Source: Asanoa ishikariensis (GTDB lineage: Bacteria; Actinomycetota; Actinomycetes; Mycobacteriales; Micromonosporaceae). Taken from it: DNA of 64,000 bases. A program made the translations under genes and the position numbers. The stretch lies in contig NZ_FNQB01000002.1 of the NCBI RefSeq assembly GCF_900107455.1, forward strand, positions 558,001 through 622,000, in the 5' to 3' direction. Each line of letters begins with the position of its first letter. Within the stretch, counting starts at the first letter, position 1. Positions 1-8,434 of this stretch are shown here, piece by piece. The notes under the pieces are model-generated. The model searched no databases and was not told the origin of the DNA. It was given only the letters and a program-made list of their open reading frames with translations.

Positions 1-465
1 GGGGCGGCCGAGGACCTCCTGGGCCCGGGCATGTGCCGCGTGGGTGGTGCGGAACCCGGTGCCGGCGAGCACGACGTCGCCGGCCAGCATCAGGTCGCCT
101 TCGCCCTCGTTGACGAACTTCGCCTCGTGTACGGCGTAGCCGGCGCGCTCGAACCACGACCGGTAGGCCGGACCCTCGTCGGCGCGCTCCGGGTCGCGGA
201 ACTGGACGGCGAGGACGGTGCCGTCGACAACGGTCGCGCCGTTCGCGGCGAACACCATGTCGGGCAGACCGGGCAACGGGTCGATTTCCTCGACCGTGTG
301 GCCGAGCTCCAGGAAGGTCTCCCGGAGCCGTGTCCACTGCTCGATCGCGAGCGCCGTGTCATAGGGCGCGGTGGGGTCCATCCATGGGTTGATCTTGTAG
401 CTCACGGCGAAGTACGTCGGCCGGCACATGAGGTACCGCCGTCCGCCGACCGAGTCCATCGTCAT
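1..465 (-). CDS. ddaH: Dimethylarginine dimethylaminohydrolase / arginine-modifying family (partial, C-terminus off window)
   Basis: About 155 N-terminal residues are visible; the gene runs off the left edge. The product belongs to the guanidino-group-modifying enzyme fold. Near the N-terminus is YLMCRPTYF followed by a YKINPWMDP segment, and later EEIDPLPGLPDMVFAAN and NEGEGDLML, the N-terminal signatures of bacterial dimethylargininases and related amidinotransferases. Members hydrolyse dimethylarginine to citrulline; the catalytic His and Cys would lie in the missing half. ATG at 465 is the first in-frame ATG after an in-frame stop-free stretch and fits family N-termini, but no strong ribosome site is visible; a second ATG is at 459. 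Actinobacterial homologs often sit with Lrp-type regulators and ornithine aminotransferase, which cannot be checked here. Arginine deiminase is a less likely alternative. Confidence 0.8.
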   Translation of the reverse strand, partial: MTMDSVGGRRYLMCRPTYFAVSYKINPWMDPTAPYDTALAIEQWTRLRETFLELGHTVEEIDPLPGLPDMVFAANGATVVDGTVLAVQFRDPERADEGPAYRSWFERAGYAVHEAKFVNEGEGDLMLAGDVVLAGTGFRTTHAAHARAQEVLGRP

Positions 466-511
466 GCCGGCAACGCTATGTGCGCAGGTCACACGCGGGC
501 CATGGGAAACG

Positions 512-570
512 ATTGCGTCCTGCGGAAGATCGTTGCGTCATTCCGGGGCGCCACCCGTGATTCGTTGCGC
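512..570. promoter_or_regulatory. Direct repeats upstream of the dimethylargininase gene
   Basis: ATTGCGTC at 512-519 and GTTGCGTC at 532-539 lie exactly 20 bases (two helical turns) apart, and a weaker GTTGCGC is at 564-570. They lie 47-105 bases upstream of the start at 465. Helically phased repeats suggest binding of a multimeric regulator such as an Lrp/AsnC protein; this is inference. Confidence 0.3.
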
Positions 571-598
571 GGCGCTAAGAGGCCCTAGAGAGCGTTTT

Positions 599-626
599 GG
601 GGGGCAGCGTCTGAACGCTGCCCCCC
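599..626 (-). terminator. Hairpin terminator after the 710-1462 gene
   Basis: A perfect 12-bp stem, GGGGGGCAGCGT (599-610) against ACGCTGCCCCCC (615-626), encloses the loop CTGA. It lies about 85 bases beyond the stop of the minus-strand gene at 710. There is no U-tract, as is usual for actinomycete hairpin terminators. Confidence 0.55.
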
Positions 627-709
627 AAGCAACCACGGGGTCGGTGAACCACGTCACCCAGGTCGTGCCGGAGCGGTTGTCCGTGCCGCTCCAGGATGAC
701 TAGTTCCCG

Positions 710-1462
710 CTAGATCCGGTCGACAAACTGTGAGTCGAGCCACCCGCGTAGGCGCTCGACCCAGTCGGCGTCCGTGGTCGGCCAGGCGAAGGCGCCGGTG
801 AAGGCCAGGATGCCGATCACCACGGCCGCGCCACCGATCAGCAGGCCGAGCATCGCGTCGAGCTTGCCGGCCACGTGCCGCTTGCGGGTCGCGGCGAACG
901 CGGACACCGCCATCAGGAAGCCGATCGCACCGACGGCGATGCCCCAACCGGCCAGGGCGCCGCTGAGCACGAGGAACGCGCCGCTGATCGCGAAGACCAG
1001 GCTGAGCGTGGCGAGCACGCTGGTGCGCGGCTTCGGGCCGGCCGGCACCTCGGCGGTCGGCTCGGGGCGGGTCTCGGTGACCGGCTCGGTCGGGCGGGTG
1101 TCGTCATGCAGGTCGGTGCCGGCGAGCCGGCGCTCCGCGGCGGTGGGTGCGTTGGGCCCAGCCGGTGACGTCGGCACGACGGCGGGCGTTGGCGGGGCAG
1201 GGGGAGTGGCGCGGCCGGTCGCGGGGTCGCTCACCCGACCGCGGTCGCGGTCCGACCACCGGCCCCAGAGCGTCGGGCGCTCGGCCCGGTCAGTGCGCCC
1301 GGCGCGGTCCACGCGCTCGGCCCGCTCGGCCCGGTCCACACGCTCGGCGCCTACAGTGCTGTCGGTGGTCCGGTCCCGGACCACGGTCTCATCGGTCGCG
1401 GCGCGGTTCTCATCCACGACGGCGTTCTCCTCGCGCCGCGTGAACGACGGAATCTTGACCAC
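710..1462 (-). CDS. Conserved membrane protein with disordered charged N-terminus
   Basis: A 250-residue protein of unknown function. Residues about 15-145 are low complexity, rich in Arg, Asp, Glu, Pro and Thr, with short reiterations such as VDRAERAERVDRAGRTDRA; this part is probably disordered and cytoplasmic. Residues about 148-220 hold three hydrophobic segments separated by a short basic loop (ATRKRH), followed by an amphipathic C-terminus. The layout resembles actinobacterial DUF4190-like small membrane proteins, but I do not claim the family. The GTG start at 1462 is preceded by GGAGGTGTCCA, a good ribosome site. It stands alone between a terminator and the next minus-strand gene; nothing in the context assigns a role. 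Confidence 0.75.
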   Translation of the reverse strand: MVKIPSFTRREENAVVDENRAATDETVVRDRTTDSTVGAERVDRAERAERVDRAGRTDRAERPTLWGRWSDRDRGRVSDPATGRATPPAPPTPAVVPTSPAGPNAPTAAERRLAGTDLHDDTRPTEPVTETRPEPTAEVPAGPKPRTSVLATLSLVFAISGAFLVLSGALAGWGIAVGAIGFLMAVSAFAATRKRHVAGKLDAMLGLLIGGAAVVIGILAFTGAFAWPTTDADWVERLRGWLDSQFVDRI

Positions 1463-1521
1463 TGGACACCTCCATCAAGGGTTACCCGGCAGGGATTACC
1501 CACAGTGGCCGATATCCATGC

Positions 1522-2904
1522 CTACCGATCGGGGATGCCGAGCGCCTCGACCGCCTTGCGGGCCGCGATCAGCACCGGGTCCCAGACGGGGGCGTACGGC
1601 GGGGCGTATCCGAGGTCGAGCCCGACCATGTCCTCGACGGTCATCTTGTTCCACAGTGCCACCGCCAGCGGGTCGATCCGCTTCGCCGCCTCGGAGCGCC
1701 CGACGATCTGGGCGCCGAGCAGCCGGCCGGTGCCCCGCTCCGCGAGCAGCTTGATCGTCATCGGGTCGGCGCCGGGGAAGTAGCCGGCGCGGTTGGTGGA
1801 CTCGACGGACGCGGTGACGAACGAGAAGCCGGCGGCCTCGGCCTCCTTGGAGAGCAGCCCGGTGCGGGCGACCTCGAGGTCGCAGACCCGGGTCACCGCG
1901 GTGCCGATCACGCCGGGGAAGGTCGCGTACCCGCCGCCGATGTTGATGCCCGCGACCCGGCCCTGCTTGTTGGCGTGCGTGCCGAGCGGGATGTGCACCG
2001 GCCGGCCGGTGACCCGGTGCACCGACTCGACGCAGTCGCCGACCGCCCAGACGCCGGGCGCGTCGATGACCCGCATCCGCAGGTCGACCCGGACGCCGCC
2101 GGTCGGGCCCAGCGACAGGCCGGCCGTGCGGGCGAGGGTGGTGTTGGGTTTGATGCCCAGGCCCAGCACGACGATGTCGGCCGGGATCGAGCCCTCGTCG
2201 GTGTGCACCGCGGACACGACGCCGCCGCGGTGGTCGAGCCCGGTGACCGCGCGGCCGGAGAGCACCTCGATGCCGAGCGAGCGGAGCTTGTCGGCGACCA
2301 GCGCGCCCATGTCCGGGTCCACCGTCGACATCGGCTGTTCCCCGCGCTCCACCAGCGTCACCGCGAGCCCACGATTGATCATCGCCTCGGCCATCTCGAC
2401 GCCGATGTAGCCGCCGCCGACCACCACGGCGTGCTTCGGCTTGGGGTCGCGGAGCAGCCAGGCGTGCAGCGCGTCGCCGTCGTCGAGGGTCTGCACGCCG
2501 AACACGCCGGCGATGCCCTCCTCGGCCCACTGCGGGTGCACGGGCACGGCGCCGGTGGCGTACACGAGCTGGTCGAACGGCTGGCGCACCTCGCGCCGGC
2601 CCTCGTCGAGGGCCACGGCGACCACCTCGCGCCGCTCGAGGTCGATGTCGACCACCTCGTGGCGGGTGCGCACGTCGATGTCGTAGTCGCTGTGGAACAC
2701 GCCGGGCGTACGGGCGATCAGCTCGTCGCGCTCCTCGACCAGGCCGCCGACCCAGTACGGGATGCCGCAGGCCGAGTAGGACGTGAACCGGCCGCGCTCG
2801 AAGGCCACGATGGACAGGTCGTCGGCGGAACGGCGGCGCCGGGCCTGGGACGCGGCGGACATGCCGGCCGCGTCGCCGCCGATCACGACGAGACGCTCAA
2901 CCAC
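1522..2904 (-). CDS. FAD-dependent pyridine nucleotide-disulfide oxidoreductase, CoA-disulfide reductase / NADH oxidase type
   Basis: A 460-residue flavoprotein. The N-terminal IGGDAAGMSAA is a Rossmann FAD-binding loop; SYSACGIPYW puts the single redox Cys at position 46, as in CoA-disulfide reductases and NADH oxidases (SxxxCGxPY). A second Rossmann motif, VVGGGYIGVEMAE, near residue 160 binds NAD(P)H, and GVWAVGDC near 290 is the second FAD contact; a dimerisation domain follows. Likely reaction: NAD(P)H-dependent reduction of CoA disulfide or a related low-molecular-weight disulfide, persulfide or oxygen. There is no C-terminal rhodanese domain. The GTG start overlaps the end of the GCS2-type ligase gene by 8 bases, so the two are probably translationally coupled. 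The exact substrate is unknown. Confidence 0.85.
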   Translation of the reverse strand: MVERLVVIGGDAAGMSAASQARRRRSADDLSIVAFERGRFTSYSACGIPYWVGGLVEERDELIARTPGVFHSDYDIDVRTRHEVVDIDLERREVVAVALDEGRREVRQPFDQLVYATGAVPVHPQWAEEGIAGVFGVQTLDDGDALHAWLLRDPKPKHAVVVGGGYIGVEMAEAMINRGLAVTLVERGEQPMSTVDPDMGALVADKLRSLGIEVLSGRAVTGLDHRGGVVSAVHTDEGSIPADIVVLGLGIKPNTTLARTAGLSLGPTGGVRVDLRMRVIDAPGVWAVGDCVESVHRVTGRPVHIPLGTHANKQGRVAGINIGGGYATFPGVIGTAVTRVCDLEVARTGLLSKEAEAAGFSFVTASVESTNRAGYFPGADPMTIKLLAERGTGRLLGAQIVGRSEAAKRIDPLAVALWNKMTVEDMVGLDLGYAPPYAPVWDPVLIAARKAVEALGIPDR

Positions 2905-4051
2905 GGGTCTGTACCGCGAGGTAGTCGATCACTTGACTCATCTCCCCGGTGCGGTTGAAGACCGAGCGCTGCCGGGCGGCGCCGGTGCCGTGCGTGTGCA
3001 GGCGGCCCAGCAGGTAGCTCACCGTCTCCAGGTCGCCGTGCCGTTCCAGGTGCGGGCCGATCCGTTCGAAGAGCCGGCGGACGAGCTGCCACGCCGGGTG
3101 GGTGCCGCCGTCGAACAGGTCGCAGGCGAGCCCTTCGAGCCCGTCGTGCGCGGCCCGCCAGTGCGCCGCGACCAGCATGTGGTGGTCGATCGGCAGGGCC
3201 GGGCGGCCCGCCTCGATGTCCTCGAGGGCCGCCGAGACCAGGCCGCGGATCAACGCGGCGATCAGGACCGCGTCGTCAATGGTCAGGCAGACGTCGCCGA
3301 TCCGGATCTCGACGGTGGGCAGGTGCGAGGAGAGCCGGGCGTACCAGTAGAGCATTCCCGAATCGAGCAGCATGCCGGAGTCGATCAGCTCGTCGACCAG
3401 GGTGAGGTAGTGGGCGTGCGACTCCAGCCACGGCGTCGGACCGACCGGGGGCCAGCGGTTCCAGAGCACCGAGCGCCAACTCGCGTAGCCGGTGTCTCGC
3501 CCGTTGTAGAACGGCGAGTTGGTGGTGGCCGCGTGCAGGACGGGCAGCCACGGGCGCAGGTGGTTGAGCACCTCGACGCCGATGTCCGGGCCCGGGATGC
3601 CGACGTGCACGTGCATGCCGTTGTAGCCCGGGCCGGGGGAGACGTTGCCGTAGCGCTCGATCATCCGGTGGAACCGCGGGTTGTCGACGATCCGTGGGCT
3701 GTGGTCGTCGTCCGGCCCGGCCGGGCCGGTGCCGACGGCGAGCATCCGGTAGCCGGCCCGCTCGGCCGCCCCGGACAGCCCCGAACGGAGGATCCCGAGC
3801 GAGTGGGAGAGCGCCTCGAGTTGCAGGCCGGGCGGGCTGCCGATCTCGATCTGGCTGGTCTGGAACTCGTGCTGGACCTGCCCGCGCAGTTCGGGCGGGA
3901 CCTCGGCGAGCACCGCCTCGACCGCCTCGGCGGCCGCGCCGGTCGCCGGGTCGACCAGGAGGAACTCCTCCTCGACTCCGACGGTCAACAACGCGCTGTC
4001 GACCTCCCGCTCGCCCGCCGAGCCGGCGGCGTCCCGCACCACGTGTGACAT
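2897..4051 (-). CDS. Glutamate-cysteine ligase family 2 (YbdK/GCS2-type carboxylate-amine ligase)
   Basis: A 384-residue enzyme of the ATP-grasp-like GCS2 family, which joins a gamma-carboxylate (usually glutamate) to an amine such as cysteine. Visible signatures are TVGVEEEFLLVDP near the N-terminus, QIEIGSPPG, the His-rich NGMHVHVGIP block near residue 145, and LPTVEIRIGDVCLTIDDA near 250. The length fits the YbdK family (about 370 residues). I chose ATG 4051 because an upstream extension would run back across the intergenic gap to within the neighbouring gene and matches no family sequence; its ribosome site is weak. It shares 8 bases with the flavoprotein downstream. Because probable mycothiol producers do not need glutathione, the product could be gamma-glutamylcysteine or another gamma-glutamyl amide. 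Confidence 0.85.
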   Translation of the reverse strand: MSHVVRDAAGSAGEREVDSALLTVGVEEEFLLVDPATGAAAEAVEAVLAEVPPELRGQVQHEFQTSQIEIGSPPGLQLEALSHSLGILRSGLSGAAERAGYRMLAVGTGPAGPDDDHSPRIVDNPRFHRMIERYGNVSPGPGYNGMHVHVGIPGPDIGVEVLNHLRPWLPVLHAATTNSPFYNGRDTGYASWRSVLWNRWPPVGPTPWLESHAHYLTLVDELIDSGMLLDSGMLYWYARLSSHLPTVEIRIGDVCLTIDDAVLIAALIRGLVSAALEDIEAGRPALPIDHHMLVAAHWRAAHDGLEGLACDLFDGGTHPAWQLVRRLFERIGPHLERHGDLETVSYLLGRLHTHGTGAARQRSVFNRTGEMSQVIDYLAVQTRG

Positions 4052-4100
4052 GCAACCATCGTTACCCAGCCTTCCGGTTCGTGAAGCCTTACCGCGGCGA

Positions 4101-4946
4101 TCATGAGGACGGCTCGTCGGGCGTCCGCACGTCCGTGTCTTCGGCGGTCCGCACGTCCGCACCCTCGGCAGCCGGCGCGTCCGGGCTTCCGGCGATCGTG
4201 TTCTGCAACCAGTCCTTGCCGGCGATCATCGGCGCGCGCAGGCGGCGCTCCCGCTGCACCGCGCGGGCCATCTTGCGCTGGGCGCGGGGCTTGTCGCGCT
4301 GATAGCGCCAGCGGGCCCAGGGTGAGTGCGGCCGGGCCAGCCGGATCGCGCCCACCAGGATCAGGATCGGCAGGAACAGCCCGATCAGGCCGGTCCAGAT
4401 CTTGCCCTTCATCAGGGTGATGCCGGCGAGCGAGAAGTTGAGCACCAGGGCGATCGTGCCGACGAGCCACGCGGTGAGTGTCGACTCGCCGGCGCCGCGG
4501 GCCTCGGTGATGTTGTCGACGCCGATCGGTCGCAGGCCGACCAGCAGCAGTCCGGTGAAGGCGACCGCGATGAAGACCGCGTCGATCGAGGTGCGCCCCT
4601 TCTCCGACCAGTAGACGTCGTCGAGGTGCAGGATCAGCGAGAACTCGTCGAGCACCAGCGCCGAGCCCAGGCCGAATATGCCGGCGAAGACCGCGTTGGC
4701 GGCGGTGTTGTCGGTGTTGAGGGCGAAGCCGGTGACGCCCGCGATGAGCATGAAGATCACGCCGAACACCACGTGGTGGATGTGCGTCCCGCCCGGGCTG
4801 ACATTGCCCGGCCACCACTTCACGTTCGCCCGGATCATCCGGACCGAGAACCGGATGAACGCGAACGTGACGATGAAGCCCACGAAGAAGCAGAACAGCG
4901 GCAGGCGTCCGGTATCGACGATCGTGCGAGAGAACCAGCCACCCAT
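4101..4946 (-). CDS. Polytopic membrane protein divergent from lysX
   Basis: About 281 residues with roughly six hydrophobic segments: residues 16-36, 62-80, 88-108, 125-140, 160-180 and 185-205. Between the first two is GGTHIHHVVFG, a conserved His motif of an uncharacterised actinobacterial membrane family. The C-terminal 75 residues are basic, then acidic, and contain a short repeat (ADVRTAEDTDVRTPDE). ATG 4946 is preferred over GTG 4958 because AGGGGGT lies at suitable spacing. It is transcribed away from lysX, and similar proteins are commonly encoded by lysX in actinomycetes, so a link to envelope lipid modification is plausible but unproven. The glutamate ligase begins 50 bases downstream. 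Confidence 0.75.
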   Translation of the reverse strand: MGGWFSRTIVDTGRLPLFCFFVGFIVTFAFIRFSVRMIRANVKWWPGNVSPGGTHIHHVVFGVIFMLIAGVTGFALNTDNTAANAVFAGIFGLGSALVLDEFSLILHLDDVYWSEKGRTSIDAVFIAVAFTGLLLVGLRPIGVDNITEARGAGESTLTAWLVGTIALVLNFSLAGITLMKGKIWTGLIGLFLPILILVGAIRLARPHSPWARWRYQRDKPRAQRKMARAVQRERRLRAPMIAGKDWLQNTIAGSPDAPAAEGADVRTAEDTDVRTPDEPSS

Positions 4947-4987
4947 CGGCGTACCCACCCCCTGCCGTCTTTTAAGTCCGTTTTATG

Positions 4988-4998
4988 AGAATCATTCT
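4988..4998. promoter_or_regulatory. Small palindrome in the lysX divergent promoter region
   Basis: AGAATCATTCT is a perfect 5-bp inverted repeat around a central C, in an AT-rich patch unusual for this window. It lies between the two divergent starts and resembles half of a Fur/Zur-type metal box, but the similarity is partial. Confidence 0.25.
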
Positions 4999-5071
4999 AG
5001 GTAGCTGCCTATGGTCGAAGTTGGGATCCGCCGCTATCCCGCGGCTCGGTCGAGAACACGGGAGGGGCGCC

Positions 5072-8000
5072 GTGACCACGACAGTCGACGAGGTCTCCGA
5101 GACCGCCGCGGCGATGCCGATAGCCCGCCCAAGGGCGCTGCGCTGGGGCCGCTACGTGCCGCGCATCTTCGGCCTGGTCATGTGGTTCGTCGCGATCATC
5201 TCCGGCATCGCGGCGATCGGCCACATCTTCAACACCGGCGTGCAGCCCGTGCGCGAGACCATCGACGCGCTGATCATCCCGGCGCCGGCCAACATCGCGT
5301 ACGCCGTCTTCCTGGCCGTGCTGGCCACCGCGACGCTGCGCCGCAAACGGGTCGCCTGGTGGATCCTGACCGTCTACTTCAGTCTGAGCGTGCTGGTCAC
5401 CGCGGTCCTCGCCATCGTGCTGTCCACCGTCTCGGACGCCGAGCTCCTCGACGACTCCGGCAACCGGCTCTTCGACTCCACCGGCGAGCTGGCCCTGCTC
5501 TGGGGCGGTCTGGCGCTCGCGATCATCGCGCTGACCGCGTTGATCATGTTTCGCGGCGAGTTCTACGCCCACGTGGCCAAGGGCAGCGTCCGCCGCGCGC
5601 TCGCGGTGTTCATCGGCACGCTGATCGTCGGGGTCGGGCTGGGGCTCAGCCTGGTCACCGCGTTCCCCGGCAGCTTGCAGGGCACCGGCAACCAGCTCGC
5701 GTACGCGACGGAGCGGGTGCTCGGGGGTGGTTTCAGCTTCGACATCACCCGGGTCGGCCAGGCGCCGGGCTGGGTCAGCTTCGTGCTCGGCCTGTTCGGC
5801 GCCGCCGCGGTGTTCGCCGCGCTGGCCACCCTGCTGCGCTCGCAGCGCCGCAACGCCGAGCTCCACGCCGGCGACGAGCGGCAGATCCGCACCCTGCTGG
5901 CCAAGTACGGCGACCGCGACTCGCTCGGCTACTTCGCCACCCGGCGCGACAAGTCGGCGATCTTCTCGCCGACCGGCAAGTCGGCGGTCACCTACCGGGT
6001 GGTCAACGGCGTGAGCCTGGCCAGCGGCGACCCGGTCGGCGACCCGGAGGCGTGGGGTCCCGCGATCGACGCCTGGTTGGCGCAGGCCCGCTACTACGCC
6101 TGGACGCCGGCGGTGATGGGAGCCAGCGAGGAGGGCGCGATCGCGTACGCCCGGACCGGTCTGAAGGTGATCCACCTCGGCGACGAGGCGATCCTGCTGA
6201 CCCGGGAGTTCACGCTGGACGGCCGCGAGATGCGCCCGGTGCGCCAGGCCGTGAACCGGGTCGAGCGGGCCGGTTACACCTCGACCGTGCGCCGGCACTC
6301 CGACATCCCCGACGAGGAGATGAAGGAGCTGACCCGGCTGTCCACCGTGTGGCGCGACACCGAGAGCGAGCGCGGTTTCTCGATGGCCCTGGGCCGGCTC
6401 GGCGATCCGTCGGACGGGCGCTGCGTGCTGGTCGAGGCGATCGACAAGAACAACCAGGTCAAGGCCCTGATCTCGTTCAGCCCATGGGGTACGCACGGCG
6501 TCTCGCTGGACCTGATGCGCCGGGCGCCCGACGCCGAGAACGGCGCCATGGAGTTCATGGTGTCCGAGCTGATGGAGAACGCGCCCCGGCTGGGCGTGGA
6601 CCGGGTGTCGCTCAACTTCGCCGTGTTCCGCGCGGTCTTCGAGGAAGGCGCCCGCATCGGTGCCGGCCCGATCCTGCGGCTCTGGCGAAAGCTGCTGCTG
6701 TTCTTCTCCCGCTGGTGGCAGCTCGAGTCGCTGTACCGGTCGAACGCCAAATACCACCCGGTCTGGGCGCCGCGCTTCCTGTGCTTCGGCGAGCGCCGGG
6801 AACTGGTCCGGGTCGGCCTCTCGTCGGCGATCGCCGAGGGCTTCCTCGCGCTCCCGGGCACCACCGGCGAACAGCTCGACGTGCTCCCGCCGGACGCGGA
6901 CGAGCGGGCCCGGGTGGCCGAGGAGATCGACGCCGCCGAGGCACCGCCACCGCCCGGCGCGATCGACCACAAGGCGCCCGAGCAGATGCGGGTCCGGCTG
7001 GCCAAGCGGCAGCGGCTGATCGACTCCGGCATCGACCCGTACCCGGTGAACTACCCGCGCACCGACACCTGTGCCGAGGTCGCCGCCGCCCACCGCGACC
7101 TGGCCAAGGACCGGCGCAGCGGCGACCAGGTCGGCGTCGCCGGCCGGGTGATGCTGATGCGCGACCACGGCGGCATCCTGTTCGCGACCATCCGCGACTG
7201 GAGTGGCGACCTGCAGGTCATGCTCAGCGGCGCGACCGCCGTCGATAGCTGGGACAACGCCATCGACATCGGTGACCACGTCGGCGTGCACGGCGAGGTG
7301 ATCACCACCCGCACCGGCGAGCTGACCGTCGAGGCGACCTCCTGGCAGCTCAACGCCAAGTGCCTGCGGCCGTTGCCGGACAAGCACCGCGGCCTGGCCG
7401 ACCCGGAGGCCCGGGTCCGGCAGCGCTACCTCGACCTGGTGACCAACAAGCGCTCGCGGGACATCCTGAAGGCGCGCGCCAACGCCATCTTCGCGCTGCG
7501 CGAGTCGCTGGTCGGGCGCCGCTACCTGGAGGTGGAGACGCCGATCCTCCAACGGATCCACGGCGGTGCCAACGCCAAGCCGTTCACCACTCACATCAAC
7601 GCGTACGACCTCAAGCTCTATCTGCGGATCGCGCCGGAGCTGTATCTCAAGCGGCTGGCCGTCGGCGGGGTCGAGCGGGTCTTCGAGCTCGGCCGGACGT
7701 TCCGCAACGAGGGCGCCGACTACAGCCACAACCCGGAGTTCACGGTGCTCGAGGCGTACCAGGCGTACGCGGACTACGACACCATGCTGCGGCTGACCCG
7801 GGAGCTGATCCAGGAGGCGGCGATCGCGGCGTACGGGCAGGCCGTGGCCCGCCGGCCCGGCACCGACGAGGAGGTCGACATCTCCGGCGACTGGCCGGTG
7901 CGGACCGTCAACGAGGCCGTGTCGACCGCGCTGGGCGAGGTGGTCGACGCCGACACCGACTTGGCGACGCTGCGCCGGTACTGCGACAAGGCGGAGATCC

Positions 8001-8434
8001 CGTTCGACCCGAAGTGGCACCGTGGCGCCGTGCTGCTGGAGCTCTACGAGCACCTGGTCGAGGGCAAGACCGACCTGCCGACGTTCTACAAGGACTTCCC
8101 GACGGAGGTGTCGCCGCTGACCCGGCAGCACCGGCACGACGCGCGGCTGGCCGAGCGGTGGGACCTGGTCGGGTTCGGCTTCGAGCTGGGCACCGCGTAC
8201 TCGGAGCTGATCGACCCCGTCGAGCAGCGGCGCCGGCTGACCGAGCAGTCGCTGCTGGCCGCCGGTGGCGACCCGGAGGCGATGGAGCTCGACGAGGACT
8301 TCCTGCAGGCGCTCGAGTACGCCATGCCGCCGACCGGCGGCCTCGGCATCGGGGTCGACCGCGTGATCATGCTGCTGACCGGCCGCTCGATCCGCGAGAC
8401 GCTGCCGTTCCCACTTGTCCGCGCGGCGTCGTGA
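5072..8434 (+). CDS. lysX: Bifunctional lysylphosphatidylglycerol synthetase / lysine--tRNA ligase LysX
   Basis: A 1120-residue fusion. Residues 1-260 hold six or so membrane spans (MprF flippase-like part); about 270-570 form the GNAT-like DUF2156 transferase that moves lysine from Lys-tRNA to phosphatidylglycerol; about 650-1120 form a class II lysyl-tRNA synthetase with OB-fold, motif 2 (FRNEG at 877-881, then HNPEFT) and motif 3 (GIGVDRVIM near 1095). Canonical LysRS has Arg before HNPEFT; here it is Ser, which I recall as also seen in mycobacterial LysX. GTG 5072 follows GGAGGGGCGCC, so the 29 residues possible upstream were left out. The product aminoacylates the membrane surface, giving resistance to cationic peptides. 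The gene ends in a GTGA overlap with the DUF998 gene. Confidence 0.95.
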   Translation: MTTTVDEVSETAAAMPIARPRALRWGRYVPRIFGLVMWFVAIISGIAAIGHIFNTGVQPVRETIDALIIPAPANIAYAVFLAVLATATLRRKRVAWWILTVYFSLSVLVTAVLAIVLSTVSDAELLDDSGNRLFDSTGELALLWGGLALAIIALTALIMFRGEFYAHVAKGSVRRALAVFIGTLIVGVGLGLSLVTAFPGSLQGTGNQLAYATERVLGGGFSFDITRVGQAPGWVSFVLGLFGAAAVFAALATLLRSQRRNAELHAGDERQIRTLLAKYGDRDSLGYFATRRDKSAIFSPTGKSAVTYRVVNGVSLASGDPVGDPEAWGPAIDAWLAQARYYAWTPAVMGASEEGAIAYARTGLKVIHLGDEAILLTREFTLDGREMRPVRQAVNRVERAGYTSTVRRHSDIPDEEMKELTRLSTVWRDTESERGFSMALGRLGDPSDGRCVLVEAIDKNNQVKALISFSPWGTHGVSLDLMRRAPDAENGAMEFMVSELMENAPRLGVDRVSLNFAVFRAVFEEGARIGAGPILRLWRKLLLFFSRWWQLESLYRSNAKYHPVWAPRFLCFGERRELVRVGLSSAIAEGFLALPGTTGEQLDVLPPDADERARVAEEIDAAEAPPPPGAIDHKAPEQMRVRLAKRQRLIDSGIDPYPVNYPRTDTCAEVAAAHRDLAKDRRSGDQVGVAGRVMLMRDHGGILFATIRDWSGDLQVMLSGATAVDSWDNAIDIGDHVGVHGEVITTRTGELTVEATSWQLNAKCLRPLPDKHRGLADPEARVRQRYLDLVTNKRSRDILKARANAIFALRESLVGRRYLEVETPILQRIHGGANAKPFTTHINAYDLKLYLRIAPELYLKRLAVGGVERVFELGRTFRNEGADYSHNPEFTVLEAYQAYADYDTMLRLTRELIQEAAIAAYGQAVARRPGTDEEVDISGDWPVRTVNEAVSTALGEVVDADTDLATLRRYCDKAEIPFDPKWHRGAVLLELYEHLVEGKTDLPTFYKDFPTEVSPLTRQHRHDARLAERWDLVGFGFELGTAYSELIDPVEQRRRLTEQSLLAAGGDPEAMELDEDFLQALEYAMPPTGGLGIGVDRVIMLLTGRSIRETLPFPLVRAAS

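Noticed and set aside
31-588. Plus-strand frame of 185 codons at the left edge
   Set aside because: It is antisense to the dimethylargininase gene, whose minus-strand motifs are clear.
5009-8137. A 1042-codon minus-strand frame opposite lysX
   Set aside because: It is a shadow caused by third-position GC bias; its translation is low complexity, rich in Arg, Gly, Pro and Val, and matches no family, while lysX is clear on the plus strand.
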